From NCBI GenBank assembly GCA_023014335.1, contig JAECYW010000031.1:62001-126000 (forward strand): a stretch of 64,000 nt of DNA, written 5' to 3'. The position numbers were made by a program, and so were the translations under genes. The stretch is from Galerina marginata. Lineage: Eukaryota > Basidiomycota > Agaricomycetes > Agaricales > Galerinaceae. The notes beneath the pieces are model-generated. The model worked only from the letters and a program-made list of their open reading frames with translations. It was not told where the DNA came from and did no database searches. Of this stretch, positions 24,095-36,554 are shown in pieces; position 1 is the stretch's first letter, and every line of letters begins with the position of its first letter.

Positions 24095-24753
24095 TTGTTT
24101 CTGTCTTTACCCGCTCATCGACCCCGTACTCCTTACACCATAAAGCTCCAAATCATATTCTGCGTACTCACCTCCCTCGTCGCTCTTACCTACGCAACTT
24201 CGATCGCTGACAACGTCAAGTTTGACATTCGAGCGATTTCTGCTAAGTTTGTAGATATCCACAACCTCCTCAACAAGCTCTCAAACTCTATGACATATCT
24301 GAACGATTTCAAGGTGTGTCTCGTTCAAGACGTGCTTACACCTGGCTCTCCAACCGCCTTTCCTCTTAATTCCTGGTAGAAAGTCGAAGAGGAAGCTGAA
24401 TTAACTGCCGAAGTACTGCAGACAAAAGCGCTCATGCTAAAGGCGAGTTTATTCTGCCCCCCAATACATAGTTCTGGTCCAGGTCGTTCATTTTTTCTCT
24501 GGGTACCCATCCACAATTTTTATTTATGTAGAACCACGTCGGGAAGATGTCCAAGAAATCACCTATCCGATTTCGAGAAAGAACTGGATTATATACTGCC
24601 GGTGAGCATCGCAATTTGTCTTCAGCCCGCTTTAGCAGACTCGTCATTTCGTTATTACAGTGTGACCGGGATTTGATTGACGCCTTTGGAACAATGAAGA
24701 CAGAAATTGCTTTGTCAATTGCCCTGACCATCAGCGCCTATAGAAAGGATTAA
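24095..24753 (+). pseudogene. HsbA-like small secreted protein, probably decayed
   Basis: Exons about 24095-24321, 24380-24441, 24532-24600 and 24661-24753 encode a small alpha-helical secreted protein. A signal peptide core (KLQIIFCVLTSLVALTYA) is followed by VKFDIRAISAKFVDIHNLLN, EAELTAEVLQTKALMLK, HLSDFEKELDYILP and a C-terminal DAFGTMKTEIALSIALTISA. This order fits hydrophobic surface-binding protein A (HsbA), a fungal secreted surface-active family. Two defects are visible. The codon before KLQIIF is ATA (24140-24142) where ATG is expected, leaving only the upstream 24095 ATG. Exons 2 and 3 cannot be joined in frame with a GT donor (only 'AAAGGCGAG' is available). Family assignment is by pattern, not alignment. 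Confidence 0.5.
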
Positions 24754-24759
24754 ATAAAC

Positions 24760-26590
24760 TCCCTGTACAACTTGTTTGGCGCTAGGGCGGGGAGGTTTTC
24801 GACGGTTATACTGCGACGCGAGCTACAGAGAAAATTGGGTAAGTTAGTTAGCCGAGATTTTATACGGACAGGAAATGAAACGGACAATAGAGAGAAGAAC
24901 ATGCATTGAACCTTGAATTCGACTGTCCTCGGAAGTTCCCAGCCAGCATCACCGTGTCATCTGTAGCGTCCGTGCTTTCCTAGCTTATGCCTGTGTTCGT
25001 ACTCGAAGCGTAGACGTAGACATATACCTTAGAGAACAAAGGTACGCGGCTACGATTCGCGTGTTCGTTACTCGGCTTAGAAATGAGATAGTCCGAAGGT
25101 GAACTGCAGACTGTAGACTCAGTTCAGTCGATGGCGCATTCGTTGTCCTCTACGGCTTCCGCATGCACAGGCGCACGTAGGTGGTCCGCCGCTCCCTAAG
25201 GTGGAGGAGAGCGTAAATTGCCGGGAGCATTTCGTACACAACAGAGAAGCCACCGTTTGAGAGTGAAGCTGCAGGTCTGGGCGGATGGGCCGCCGTCTGT
25301 GTAAGCTTAGGTGTGAGGGGTGAAATAGAGGGGGTCTCTCGTTGCAATGGGTGGGATAGCCGTTGAAAAGACGGAGGGACGGCAGCAGGCCAATAAATCA
25401 CCTTGTCTGAAGCAGGGGTGCGGCAGGGGCTAGCGTTTAACCCAACCCAGCCCAGCTTCAGATTAACATGTCTGTCGGAATGCTGCCGGTAGTCGACGTC
25501 GCCAGCGTCAAGTTGAGTGTCGAAAAGGATGTCGGAGCTGTCGGTGTGTGTCTTTGTCCACTCAGAAGAGTTTTGAAACGGTAGATGGAACGCCAACAAT
25601 GGGCCTACATGCGCTCTAAAAGCAGTCTACGAGGAAAACTGTTCCATAGCAAATATAAAGTGATAAGGCATCCACATCACAAATGAAAAATCTCGAACCA
25701 AGTGCAAAAACACACGCAAGAGAAAAGACTGCACACGCCTGGACACGAGAACCTTGTGACTAGGAGCAAGTTTTCCTCAGAAATCCACATGCGAGATCAA
25801 AGTCAAGCGCTGAAATTGCCCCTAGGTTTGGTGTTGGCAGAGAGTCTGCAGATGCGGTGGATTCGTGTAAGTAGATGGATCGACAGAGATGGCTTTCGTG
25901 AAGGTGAGTCGCAGAGCCATTCTCGGAATCTATCCGTTGTGGGTGCCGTCGATCGGCACCAGCCGATTTAGCCAATGGGATGGAAGCGGGATGTCGGCAA
26001 TCATTAACCCACGCCACTCACAGCTCCCGTGATCACCATGCTGTCTCCGCCCTTTACTCTATGTTGTGCTTCTGTTGAAACCAAGTATTCACGAACATTG
26101 GAAAATCCGAAGGCCCTAAAGATCCAGGGTGTTGCGAGATGTGATGTAGGGCTGGCTGGTTTTAACGATACTCAACTTGCTGGCTTCTATTGGTCTCACA
26201 ATACGTCAACGAATCAGGAGGCGTGTTTATTTGACTATGCGTCCATTAAATTCATACATGCACCAGAAGGATAAGGTAGCTAGGCAAGCAATTTCGTTCC
26301 TTCCATCTTCCAGGTACTGAAATTGAGCGTTCTTTTCCTTCCCGTTAGCTTGTCGACCTTGCTTCAGACCGCTCCAAGATTTCGTGCTCCTTGACGGCCT
26401 GTTCTCACTTTGGACGCTTCCCAGCATCAACTTGACGTTCAAAAAAATGCAGGCGGCGCGTCTACTAAAGTTTAGATGCAGGTGGAATCATCGACACGTC
26501 AGGCAGCTGGCGAGGAAAGACATTGAAAATAGACAATAATGGCCGAATCTCCGTCCACGACGATCAAGTCAGGTTTTTGCCACACTACTC
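24760..26590. other. gene-poor stretch with unassigned ORFs
   Basis: The longest ORF is on the minus strand at 25150-25599 (149 codons). It has a Pro/Ser-rich middle and no recognised domain. A plus ORF at 26029-26274 begins MLSPPFTLCC and has no splice partners that I trust. Around 26500-26580 the plus strand reads WRGKTLKIDNNGRISVHDDQ, which looks like a stray exon, but no flanking exon could be joined. This may be gene debris. Confidence 0.3.
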
Positions 26591-26599
26591 CGGTACGTC

Positions 26600-26790
26600 A
26601 GTCTCAGTTTCATGTCGGCATCCAGCATAACCTCATATAAGTACAGTCGTTTCGTTCAACTGAAGGCCTTTAACATCTTCTCGACACTCGTATTCGGTCG
26701 AGTTTCCACTCGACATCCAGCATAACTTCCTATACACTTCCGTTCAAGCTTTGGCCCACAACATCTTCTCAACACCTGCATTCAATCGAC
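26600..26790. repeat. diverged tandem duplication, unit about 90 bp
   Basis: Two consecutive units share 'catccagcataac', then 'cgttcaa', then 'aacatcttctc', 'acac', 'attc' and 'tcga' in the same order. They lie at about 26605-26698 and 26699-26790. The flanks show no further copy. Confidence 0.55.
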
Positions 26791-26799
26791 CGCTCTTTC

Positions 26800-28077
26800 A
26801 GTCGTGTCTCAGAGGCATACGGGTTCATTCTTCCTTCTCCAGATTTCCACGTCACGATCGTCAGTCAATCCGACTGGCGCATTTTCCAAACAACATTTGA
26901 GCCTCGAATCCTTCAAGTTCGAGGCAGCTTTCGTGCACTGCGGCTCTTCTGGCTCTGGCTTTGGTACTACCTTCTGGACGGATGCGGAGGCACATCAACC
27001 AATTCTACGCATAAGACGGGGGAAGTTGTTGGGTGGGAATACTTCCGGCTGACTTGATACTTGAACGAACTCACTCTCGCTTCTCGTCTTCGTCTTTCAC
27101 TGTCTAACATTCCCCTGGGCGCTGGCGCTCTATGAACTGAGACTAGACACGGATCTCACCTTACTTAGCTTTTCGCTGCACCTCGACCAAGGTGTTCTGA
27201 CACGTCAGCGTCGTATTATAACCTCACTACCGCTTAATTTCAACTCCATCGTTGCTCGCTGGCACTGATTTTTCCGCACCTTTAAAAGCCATGGATGGCT
27301 TCTCCTTCCCCTGCGTTTAAAACCCAGTCATCTATTGGGGCATATATCGACTCAAATGAATGACTTCTAGTGCCAATCCTACAATCTGGCAATGTTGGTC
27401 CAGGATCTGAGCAGTGCGTTCAGAAGCAGTCGCGCCATTGAAACCTCTTTGTCGGCTCCTCGTATGTTATCATGCTTCTCGACGTTCGAACCGTTTCATA
27501 TTTTAACCTCGACCTGACCCTTACTGCCAACCCGAGCGTGGATGCGTACTATACGTATGAACTTACTTGGCAGTAGCGGTGGTGCCGCTTCTGCTCTTCA
27601 GGTCACTATTCGTTCATATTAATCGGTCCTCTCAGCAGGCGCTGCGCATTTCCCCGCTTAGATGAGGGATGCTGGGTCAAACTCAGACCGACTCAAACGA
27701 AAAACCTCCCACAACTACCCAGCACTCGCCCACGAGCACCACCCTATGCCAAACCCAATTAGCAATGTCTACGCCAGCCCGTCTCTTGCATTTCCTCCCC
27801 TGTCTTTGCCTACATCAATTTTTCTAACATTCATGTTCATTCTTCCTGTTCATTCATGCCCTGATAAATAATAACATATCGTGTGCGTTCTCCGCAATTG
27901 CTGCATTCACTGACGATTATTGCCGCAGCGTTTCGTAGGTGTCGTGAGAGATAAAGGCCGATTCGTCGAAGATGTAAGTTGCAATACAACCCTCAGACGT
28001 CAAAATAAACAAAGTGTGGCGATTCAGGTACATACTCCAAAAACGTTTCGCAACTCTTTTACATGTAATCGAATAAA
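26800..28077. other. intergenic, possible gene debris
   Basis: Short plus-strand ORFs (26804-27052, 27662-27871) have no recognised domain. The stretch at about 27465-27575 reads LDVRTVSYFNLDLTLTANPS and could be an orphan exon. Nothing here can be assembled into a gene. Confidence 0.3.
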
Positions 28078-31000
28078 CTATTGGCTTTTGGTATCACTAA
28101 TTGGTCGTGTTAAGAGATGTATTAGAGAGTCCGAGAGTTGTAACCTCTTGTGCATTGGAAGCGTTATGGTAGGTACCTTTCGCCAGTCGTCTTAAGGTAT
28201 TTCTTCAGAATCAAGTCAAAAAGTGAGTAGAGTTGTGAACTTACCAGGAGCGAATGTATGCGCCACCTTAACTGAATCCGTCGTCGATAATGTGACCTCT
28301 GGATAGTACCTGCCCCCATAATCTGTATCGGAGATTTCTGGCCTGACATGAATCGTCGCTGCATAATCGGACCGAGGTGGCAATACGGACGGGTTTGCTT
28401 TCAAGGCAACTATGTGGCACATATTGGAGTAGAAGACGTCCTGAGTACCGCCAGAAGAGGAGGAAAGATTTAAAATTTTGCGAATCCAGCTGCTTTCCTT
28501 CTTTCCCTCGCGACGAATTGACCAGTAGGAACCAATCTCAACTTCTATCTGTTCCGGAGGGGGTGGGGGGGCTTTAAGGTCGCCAGGGAATTCGATGCAT
28601 ACAGTAGGGAGCTCGTTATCTGACATATCTATTCCCTCTTCCTGCTCGTTAGCATCGTCAAGATTGAAGCCCCACTGGATGGTACCATCGTCGTCTTGCT
28701 GTCTAATTCTGGAGGTAAAGTGCTTCTTCTCAAAGCTCGTGGTTTTTTCGTCTGCCTTTGTTTTACCAGCTGTCATTGTTGCCTGAGGGTGCGATCCGAT
28801 GACCAGGGATGCTGCCAGGCCACGAGCTTGACCTGTTTTCGCCGTCACCAACTGCTTTTCTTCCTTCTCCGAAGCAAGGGACCTTTTTGGGCTGTAGTTG
28901 TAAAACCGGGCGTTTTTATGTTCTGCGTTAACGGTCACGCTGACATAAAATTGCTTGTAGGCCGCCTCTGTGGTCCGTATATTGCCGAATCTAAGTTCTG
29001 TAAATCGAACATGGTGTTGTGAATACGGGCCGCTGTTCGTGGGAGATGATGGTATGGTCTGAACGTTGGATTTAATTGGGCTCCGAGGGCTGAAACAACG
29101 ATGAAGCCCTACCATTATGGTCAAGCCACCATTCATTGTCAGGGTTTGAAAGGGGGTTAGACTATCGTGGGTCGAGTACACCTTAGAGGCGGTTTTGAAG
29201 ACAATTTCTGCTGGCCCAGTAGAGGCTCCACTTTTGTCTCCTGACGGCTCTCCTGGGTTGTCGTCGGGATTTCCTCCCTTATCGGCTTCGTCGTCGTCTC
29301 CAGCGTTATCCTCGTTTTCCTTCTTTGAGCCACTTTGCTCGTTCTTCTCTCCACCACCGCCGCCAGACGGGCCCTGTAAAAAGGCGATGGAACCGCCACC
29401 AAGTGAGGAGGTCTGAGAGAAACCAATGACTGTTAAAGGAATTTTAGCGCTGGTTCCACCATCAGCAAATTTTGAAGCAGTGAAGTAAGTGAGCTCATCG
29501 AAGTCCCAAATGTCTCCATCGACACCGGCCTTGAACACTGGCAGACGATACCGGGTGGAGCTTGTGAATAGGATTGAAGAGAATGGGGAAAATATTCTTC
29601 CCAATTCTTGTAACAGAGTAAAGTTGTCATCTACTTCTGTAGAGACGAAAACATGAATTTGTTCGAGATATCCAATACCGGATTTGATAAGACCTTCATC
29701 AAATCCAGCATAAATGGCATATTCGGACGCTTTAATGTGCCTCTCGTCGAAGACCTTAGAAATCTCGAACATATTGCTTCTCGCGTGTTTTAATGCATGC
29801 TCGGCGGCAATCCAGCATGTTATGGTTTCTAAAGCAGTGAGCTAGAACTAATTGACGACGGTTAAGAATATATATAACATACTGAAAGGTTCAAATTTGT
29901 TTGTGTCAACTGTTTCAATCTCGATTCCTATGCAGTGTTGTTAGCATATTAGTTTGTTGTTCCTCGCTTCAAGTAAGGTCGCATATGAAACACGTAGTTA
30001 GCGAATGGGTGACACAAAGGCTGCAGTACCAGTTGACACAGACCACTCCTTTCCCAAAGCAACATTAAGAGGAAAAAGTCGGATACGTTACCTTTTTCTG
30101 GAAGTTTTAATGACGCAGCTGACTCTGCCATTATTTTATCCGCGCTGGAGTCATGCAAGTTAAACACAGGCGGAGCGGTGACCGCCGAAGCCTCTGGAAA
30201 TTCTGCTATAGTAGGGACGTCAAAATAATAGTATTCAGGAAGTAAATATTCTACCTGGCTTAGAGATGTTTTGTAATGCATGTGCACAGGCAGTACGAAT
30301 CTTCTCGTTTGGATCATTAACAAAGGCACTAATTTGTGAAGTGGAAGACCGAATAGACCTCCGAAACTCGGCTACAAATATATATATATCAATAGCATTC
30401 AGATCAAAGGGCTTGGTAATTGTACCTCGTTCTGAGAGCTTCCACAATGCAACTGCGCTTGCCTCACGAACAGATAAATTACTATCACTAAGGAGGGAAA
30501 TAACTTGTGGAATGGCCGGTCTAATTTGCTCTCGAAACTCGGCTACAAGTACATCAGTAATATTTAAGCCAGAAATTTTGACATATTACCATGTTGTGCG
30601 ATTTTCGACAGTGAATTTGCACCAGCAAGGCGAATGGAGTCGTTACTGTCACTGAGGAAGCCAATAATCTGTGGAATTGCTGGTTCAATCCACTCTTGAA
30701 GGTCAGCTGCAAGGACGTCAATGACATTCCAGGCGGAAAATTTAACATATTACCATGCTCTGATATTTTCGACAGTGCCTTTGCACCCGCAAAACGAACA
30801 GATCTGTCATTGTCCCTAAGGTAGCCCATAAACTGAGGAATAGCCTGCCCAATTAACTCTCGAAGCTCGGCTACAAGTATGTCAATGCCAATCAGGCTGG
30901 AAAATTTAACATATTACCGTGCTCCAGGATGTTTGACAATGCATTTTCAGCTGCATGACGAACAGTCCAGTCACTGTCTACGAGGAGGCCCATAATTTGT

Positions 31001-32999
31001 GGAATATCCGGTCTAATTGACTCTCGACACTCGGCTACAAGTATGTCAATGCCGTTCAAGCTGAAAAGTGCAACATATTACCGTGCCCTGAGAGTTTCGA
31101 CAGTAAATTTGCAGCTGTACGACGAACATGCCTGTTGCTGTCACTGAGGAGGCCAATAATCTGTGGAATTGCCTGTCCGGTAGGCTTTCTAAACTCGGCT
31201 ATTAATAAAAGAACGTCAATGATAGTTAAACCAGGCAATTTGAAATATTACCTTGCTCCAAGAGTTTTGATAATGCAATTTCACTTGTACTACGAACCGA
31301 CCTGTCGCTGTCACCGAGAAGGGCAATAATCCGCGGAATGGCCAGCCCAATTGATTCCTGGAACTCGGCTACAAGTACGTCAACAACTTTTAAGCCAGAG
31401 GATTTGATGTATTACCGTGCTCTGAGAGTTTTGACAATGCATTTTTTCCCGCAAAACGAAGAGAGTCATTACTGTCATCAATAAGCGCAATAATCTGTGG
31501 AATAGCCGGTTTGATTGACTCTCGCCACTCGGCTACAAGTATGTCAACAATATTCAAGCTGAAGACTTTCAACATCTTACCGTGCTCTGAGAGTTGTGAC
31601 AGTAAATCTGCACAAGCAGCTATACTACGAACAAACCCATCACTGTCACTTAGGAGGGTAATAATCTGTGGAATGGCCCGTCCAATTGGCTCTTGAAACT
31701 CGGCTACAAGTAGGTCAACGACATTCAAGCCGGAAAAACTCCGACGCATTACCATATTTTGAGATTTTCGACAGTAAATTTTCACCATTATAACGAACAG
31801 AAGTGTCGCTGTCACTGAGGAGGGCAATAATCCCCGGAATGGCCGGTATTATTGACTCTCGATACTGAACTACAAGTGTGTCAACAATATTCAAGCTGAA
31901 TGAATTCAATATATTACCATGCTCTGAGAGTTGCGACAATAAATCTGCAGCTGTATGTACAACGAACAAAATTGTTGCTATCACTGAGGAGGGCAGTTAT
32001 TTGTCGAATGGCCAATACAATTGGCTTTTGAAACTCGGCTACAGGGATGTTAACAAAATTCAAGCCGGAAAGTTTAACATAATACCTTGCTCTGAGAGTT
32101 TTGCCCATGTGTTAGTGGCCTCACGATCAGAATACCTCTTGTCGTCAGTGAGGAGGGCAATAATCTGTGGAATGACTAGTCCAATTGACTCCCGAAACCC
32201 AGCTGCAAGTACGTCAACAACATTTAAGCTGAAAAGATTGACATTTTACCATGCTCTGAGAGTTCTGACAGCACATTTTCAGCTGCAGAACGAACAGAGT
32301 TTTCACTATCATTGAGCAGGGCTATAATCTGTGGAATGGCTTGTCCAATTGACTCGCGAAACTCGGCTACAAGTACGTCAACAACATTCAAGCGAGAAAA
32401 TTTGACACATTACCGTGCTGGGAGATTATCGACAGTGCCCTTACACCTCTAAAACAAAAATCCTGGTCACTCCTACTGAGGATGCTAATAATCCGGGGAA
32501 TAGCTGGTCCCATCGACTCTCGAAGCTCAACTACAAGTACGTCAATTCCATTCAAGGTAGAAGACTCAACGTATTACCGTGCTTTGAGAGTTTTAACACT
32601 AAATTTAGACCTGCAGCACAAACAGACATGTCACTAGCACTGAGGAGGGCAATAATTTGCGGAATAATCTGTTTCAATGACTCTTGAAACTCGGCTACAA
32701 GTACGTCAGCAATTATCAAGCCTGAATATTCAATATATTACCTTCCTCTGAAAGTTTCGACAAAGCATATACGCCTGCCAATCGAACACGCCAATTTTGA
32801 TGACCGAGGAAGGCGGCGAGTTGTGGAATGGCAAGTCTAACTGACTCTCGAAAATCGGCTACAAGTACGTCAACGACATTCAAGGCGTAATATTTGATGT
32901 ATTACCCCGCTTTGAGAGTTTCAACACTCCATATGAATCCTCGCTGTCGTGGAAAAGGGCGACAAACGACTCTCGAAACTTGACGTCTAATAGCACCAT
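28078..32999 (-). CDS. HEAT-repeat array protein with uncharacterised C-terminal region
   Basis: The ATG at 32999 opens MVLLDVKFRESFVALFHD. Sixteen further exons of about 117 nt each encode one 39-residue HEAT unit, of the type AEFRESIGPAIPQIIALL followed by LSKLSEH. Then come exon 30205-30092 (linker), 29927-29883, 29828-28245 and 28190-28078. Every junction from the array to the stop at 28078 is in phase, so the array and the C-terminal part are one gene of roughly 1,275 residues. HEAT arrays are protein-binding solenoids. The last 500 residues carry a low-complexity Gly/Glu/Asp stretch and no domain I know. One unit (exon 32038-31918) is 121 nt and shifts the frame, so the protein is full length only if that exon is skipped; otherwise the gene is damaged. 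An alternative is two genes split near 29.9 kb, but the phases argue against it. Confidence 0.8.
30255..32999 (-). repeat. tandem array of 17 HEAT-encoding exons with introns, period about 165 bp
   Basis: Acceptors recur near 32857, 32693, 32527, 32365, 32200, 32038, 31866, 31700, 31528, 31366, 31195, 31031, 30870, 30709, 30539 and 30371, a spacing of 161-174 bp. Each unit is exon (117 nt, sometimes 123) plus intron (about 45-55 nt). Donors read 'G|gtaat' or similar and acceptors 'gtag|CCGAG'. All introns interrupt codons in phase 1, so each exon is symmetric. Intron sequence is also similar between units, especially the 'gac(a)ttgtag' end. This shows that duplication copied exon and intron together. 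Confidence 0.9.
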
Positions 33000-33850
33000 C
33001 AGTCACAAATATCAAGTTACACAATCATATGTTTGCCTGTTTGCGGGTGAATCTCCTTAAGGAGGTTCTCAACCTGTGAAACGGTGGCCGAATGATCGTT
33101 ATGAATGGCGCTCGAATAAATAGTGGGGTATATTGTACGTACTTCTGCATTTACGATAGCAGAAAGCGGCTTCTATAATGAAGATAACACGTCAAACCTG
33201 CCACTGTATAGACGAAAGGCGTAGTACTCTGGGTGTGAGGGACCGTTCCAGGAACGATTGTATAATGCCCATACTTAAATACCACCGCAAAGAATTATGA
33301 TTTGCTTGTCGACGAACAGGTTTCGTGGTGCAAGGTCAGCGACGGGGCAGGATGATTGCAGTAGAAGATCAGCGATATCAACGAGCGAAGCTTTTGTGAT
33401 AAATACGACCCGTTAACCTCGGGATTTGACACAGCCCCATGCCTTTGGCTAATGCACTTCACCCACAGTATTAATAGCTGGACACTCAAGGTTCAAACGT
33501 TCAAAGCTGAGCTGGAGCCCGGAGAATTGAGATCGCAGGCAGGCGCTGCAGTCATCGCCTCACCAAACGTCAGACGTGTGAAAGGGGTTGTCGAGACGCC
33601 TTACATAAACGTTCGCTTAAGGTTCCCCTTTCTCACCCGCCCACCTCTCATTGTATCCCAGCCTCCTCAGACGACGGACAACTCTCTGTTCTCACTTCAC
33701 CTCCATCCAGGTGCCTTGGCCTCCCACCTTCGCCCCTCACCCTCCTCGTACCTCTTAGATCCGCTCACCGCGTACACCCCCTTGGTCATAGCACGCGAAA
33801 GATCGTGCGCTAACTTAGATGGCTGCGTTCTTCCCTTCACTCTGTCTGCT
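33000..33850. other. upstream region of the HEAT-array gene, no supported gene
   Basis: This is the 5' flank of the minus-strand HEAT gene. The plus ORF 33452-33856 is Pro/Leu-rich and lacks family features. I saw no clear TATA element. Confidence 0.35.
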
Positions 33851-33859
33851 GATTAACGG

Positions 33860-35400
33860 ACATATGCACGGGATAGAAGACTGGCACGATAAAAACTTCG
33901 ATCTTGGCCTTCTTGTGGGCAGGAAGAGTATGGGCAGGATCAGATGGAGGTCGAGCGGGGGGCAAAGGAGAAAGCGAAAAGGAATGAGAGCAGTCATAGG
34001 TGGTACCAAGGTCGTGGACATGCCGGATGGGAACGAGGACCTGAGCGGAAGATCTACTTTGATTCAACGTATCTCCCGTCCTCGTCCCGTCATTTTCACC
34101 CACCATTCCTTTTCGTAATTATTTTTTTTCTTTGTCGACTTTTCTCTCTAAGTCGTTGAACTGACAACTCAACTTTGTTCTCCAGCACCTAACCTGCCAG
34201 CATCGTCAAAATCTTTCTCCACTGTTTGTGGTCGCTCAGGAACACGGAGCACACAGGTTGGCCTCTCCCTCCGAGCCCTGCGCGCCAAACCGCGACGGCG
34301 GCGGCGTCATCTCAGTGCGAGCGGACACGAACGCCAGTTCTGCCAGAGTGGGTCATGAGTGTCGGAATCGAGGATAATAATGCATTATCGGTGTACGTTT
34401 TAGCTGTTAGTGTTTTGATCGACCACGGGCGCAAATATTGGGTAGCTGATGGAATAAAATTACAGACAATAGTGAAGCCCGTCTCCTTTACCAACGATAG
34501 TGAGAGCTGTATGAGGTCACGGTCATACTTCCACCAGCCTTACCAGCCTTAGTGTCACTCTTGGCCCGTCGTCATTGGCAAGAACGACCTCTCCGTCACG
34601 CTTTATATCGCCAGGACGAATAAACCCGACCCAACGCTCTCTTTGCACACTCACCCTCTGACTGTCAACGTCCACGTCATCGTTAAATTTATTCGCGAAT
34701 CCTCCGTGCTATTAATTCTTCTTGTTGTCTAGGGCAGCGGCAGGAACGTCAACGTCGACATATCTGGAGCAGGTAATGTCAATGCCAACGTTAATCACAC
34801 TACAGCTACCAGTACATTTGCGTTTACCCTCCTGAACCAGGTTCGCTCTCAGCGGCAGGTCCAATCCCAAGTCGGATCGCGAAATCGCGGCTGAAGCTAC
34901 AACATCAATTGGAGACGTGGAACCGCCCCGCTGCATCTTTCGCTTCTCAAGCACCTCGGGTTACAATGTCAACGATTTGTCCTATATGTTGGGTAACGAA
35001 CATCAGCACGGAATGGAAGACCGGCGCGATGAGGTCGATCTCTACCTATTATTTACGGCGTCGCCTATACTCACGCCTTCGAGTTTAAACATGAAATGGA
35101 AATGGAAAGGAACAGCCGTGGGTGGCGTTTAAGACGTGGACCTGAGGAGAAGGTCGTCTGTGGTTAAACGTATGGTTTATTCTCTTCCTGTCATTTTCTG
35201 ACGTCGAATCTCTTTTTTTCTCACTGAATCGGCGATCTGCCAACTTGATCTGGTTCTCCACTGCCTTAACCTTCTACCAGTGCTAATATCTCCGTCTACC
35301 GTCCACTCTAACGTCGTTGGACGCTCGGGAACTCCAAGTACAGAAATCGTTCTGCCCGCCCGGCCTACCTGACGGGCTACTTCTCCAACGGTGGGTCGAC
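33860..35400. repeat. diverged direct duplication, unit about 1.1 kb
   Basis: Segment 33865-34250 resembles 34995-35340 in order: a 'gcacgg.atagaagac.ggc.cgat' block, 'cgtggac.tg..g.aacgaggacctgag', a T-run with 'tttttttctt/tctttttttc', 'gttctcca', 'aacct.ccag', and 'ggtcg/ggacgctc.ggaac.c..agcac'. The unique middle includes possible coding relics on the plus strand: WPVVIGKNDLSVTLYIARTN (about 34563-34622) and NVNVDISGAGNVNANVNHTT (about 34744-34803). No complete gene can be built. I read it as a duplicated and decayed gene of unknown family. Confidence 0.5.
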
Positions 35401-36449
35401 TTTTGGGTATGCCTTGGCTAATTCACCGACTAACAAACATTGGTATCGCAGGTTGGGCTGGACTTCGAGCTCAAGCGTAGGATGCATCCTACACTCTCTT
35501 GCTTTCCAACACGGATCATCGTTCATTGAACTGTTTCCTGATATTCTGCGCAGGTTTCTAGGTACTCTTGCCTGCTTATCCTCGCTCGTACACTTGATTG
35601 GCGTGTTTTCCAATCCATCGATCATCGGGATTCATTATCACCTTCATTTTTGACTCGATATTACCTTGTTCGGTCACCTTACTCCGAGGCTCCTAACGTT
35701 GTCTGGTAAAAAGACTGTGATTCTCGTGAATCGGTTAACTGGTCGCACTAAAACAATCAGTGCTTTCGAGCTGGTTTACCCGAAGTTCACCGTCGTCAAG
35801 TCCCTCCCCTGAAATATTGGGGTTAACGCTGGAGCGTATTCCCCATATCCTACGGACAATGCGAGCTCCTATCTGTTGGTCACTATGATACACGTGTATG
35901 TCCTGTCCTTCTTGACTTGATAACTGTCCTCGTTCACGTACTCACTTTTCTCTTGAGATCCTGCGGTTCACAGGCTTGTATGCACGGCACTTGACATGTT
36001 AGAAGGCTCTCCTTGCTTGAGCTTCGTTTGTTACCGCCATAGCGGCCTTCGGGAGGGGAGGTATCGGAGACGGTTTGATGGGACGATATTTCAAGGTGGA
36101 ATTAGAAATCGGTCAGTTTACCACCTTACTCAACAACGTGCAAGCTAATAATCAGATGCCAACCACTGTGGATTTATTTTACCGGTGAGTTCGGGTCTGA
36201 ATACACCTACTTTGTTTCAATTTCTCCATTGAAGACCTACCCGTACACAATCTGCTATCAGAGTCCGGCCCGAGCGCCACCTATTTACAGCGCCGTCATC
36301 AATTGTATACGAGTATAGATAGCAATCGTAAAATTCTTTATGAAAGACATAATTATAATGAAACCACTTTAAAAATAGTAGGCTGAAACATTTATAACTT
36401 ACGATTCAACCCGGGCTCCGTAATGTAGAATTTTGTCCTTGGTTCCAAA
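35401..36449. other. possible decayed exons, no supported gene
   Basis: The plus strand at about 35370-35560 reads YLTGYFSNGGSTFGYALANS before a possible intron, then GWTSSSSVGCILHS. This could be the 3' remnant of the duplicated unit upstream. The rest, including 35,900-36,400, has no feature I can support. Confidence 0.3.
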
Positions 36450-36479
36450 GTGGACAACGATATGTATGGAGACGGGCGG

Positions 36480-36486
36480 TATAAAG
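36480..36486 (+). promoter_or_regulatory. TATA box of the small secreted protein gene
   Basis: TATAAAG lies 75 bases upstream of the ATG at 36555, a normal spacing for a strongly expressed fungal gene. Confidence 0.5.
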
Positions 36487-36554
36487 GCGAACCACTTGTG
36501 AGCTTCTGGTCATTCATATCATCTATTCACCCCCGCCAGAACTGCGTTGGAAGA

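Noticed and set aside
26804..27052. A plus ORF with a Gly/Ser-rich stretch resembling a secreted enzyme fragment
   Set aside because: Two frames are equally open, no signal peptide or splice partner was found, and no family motif is present.
29828..30092. A gene boundary between the HEAT array and the 518-codon ORF
   Set aside because: Exons 30205-30092, 29927-29883 and 29828-28245 join with matching phases and no stop, so one gene is the simpler reading.
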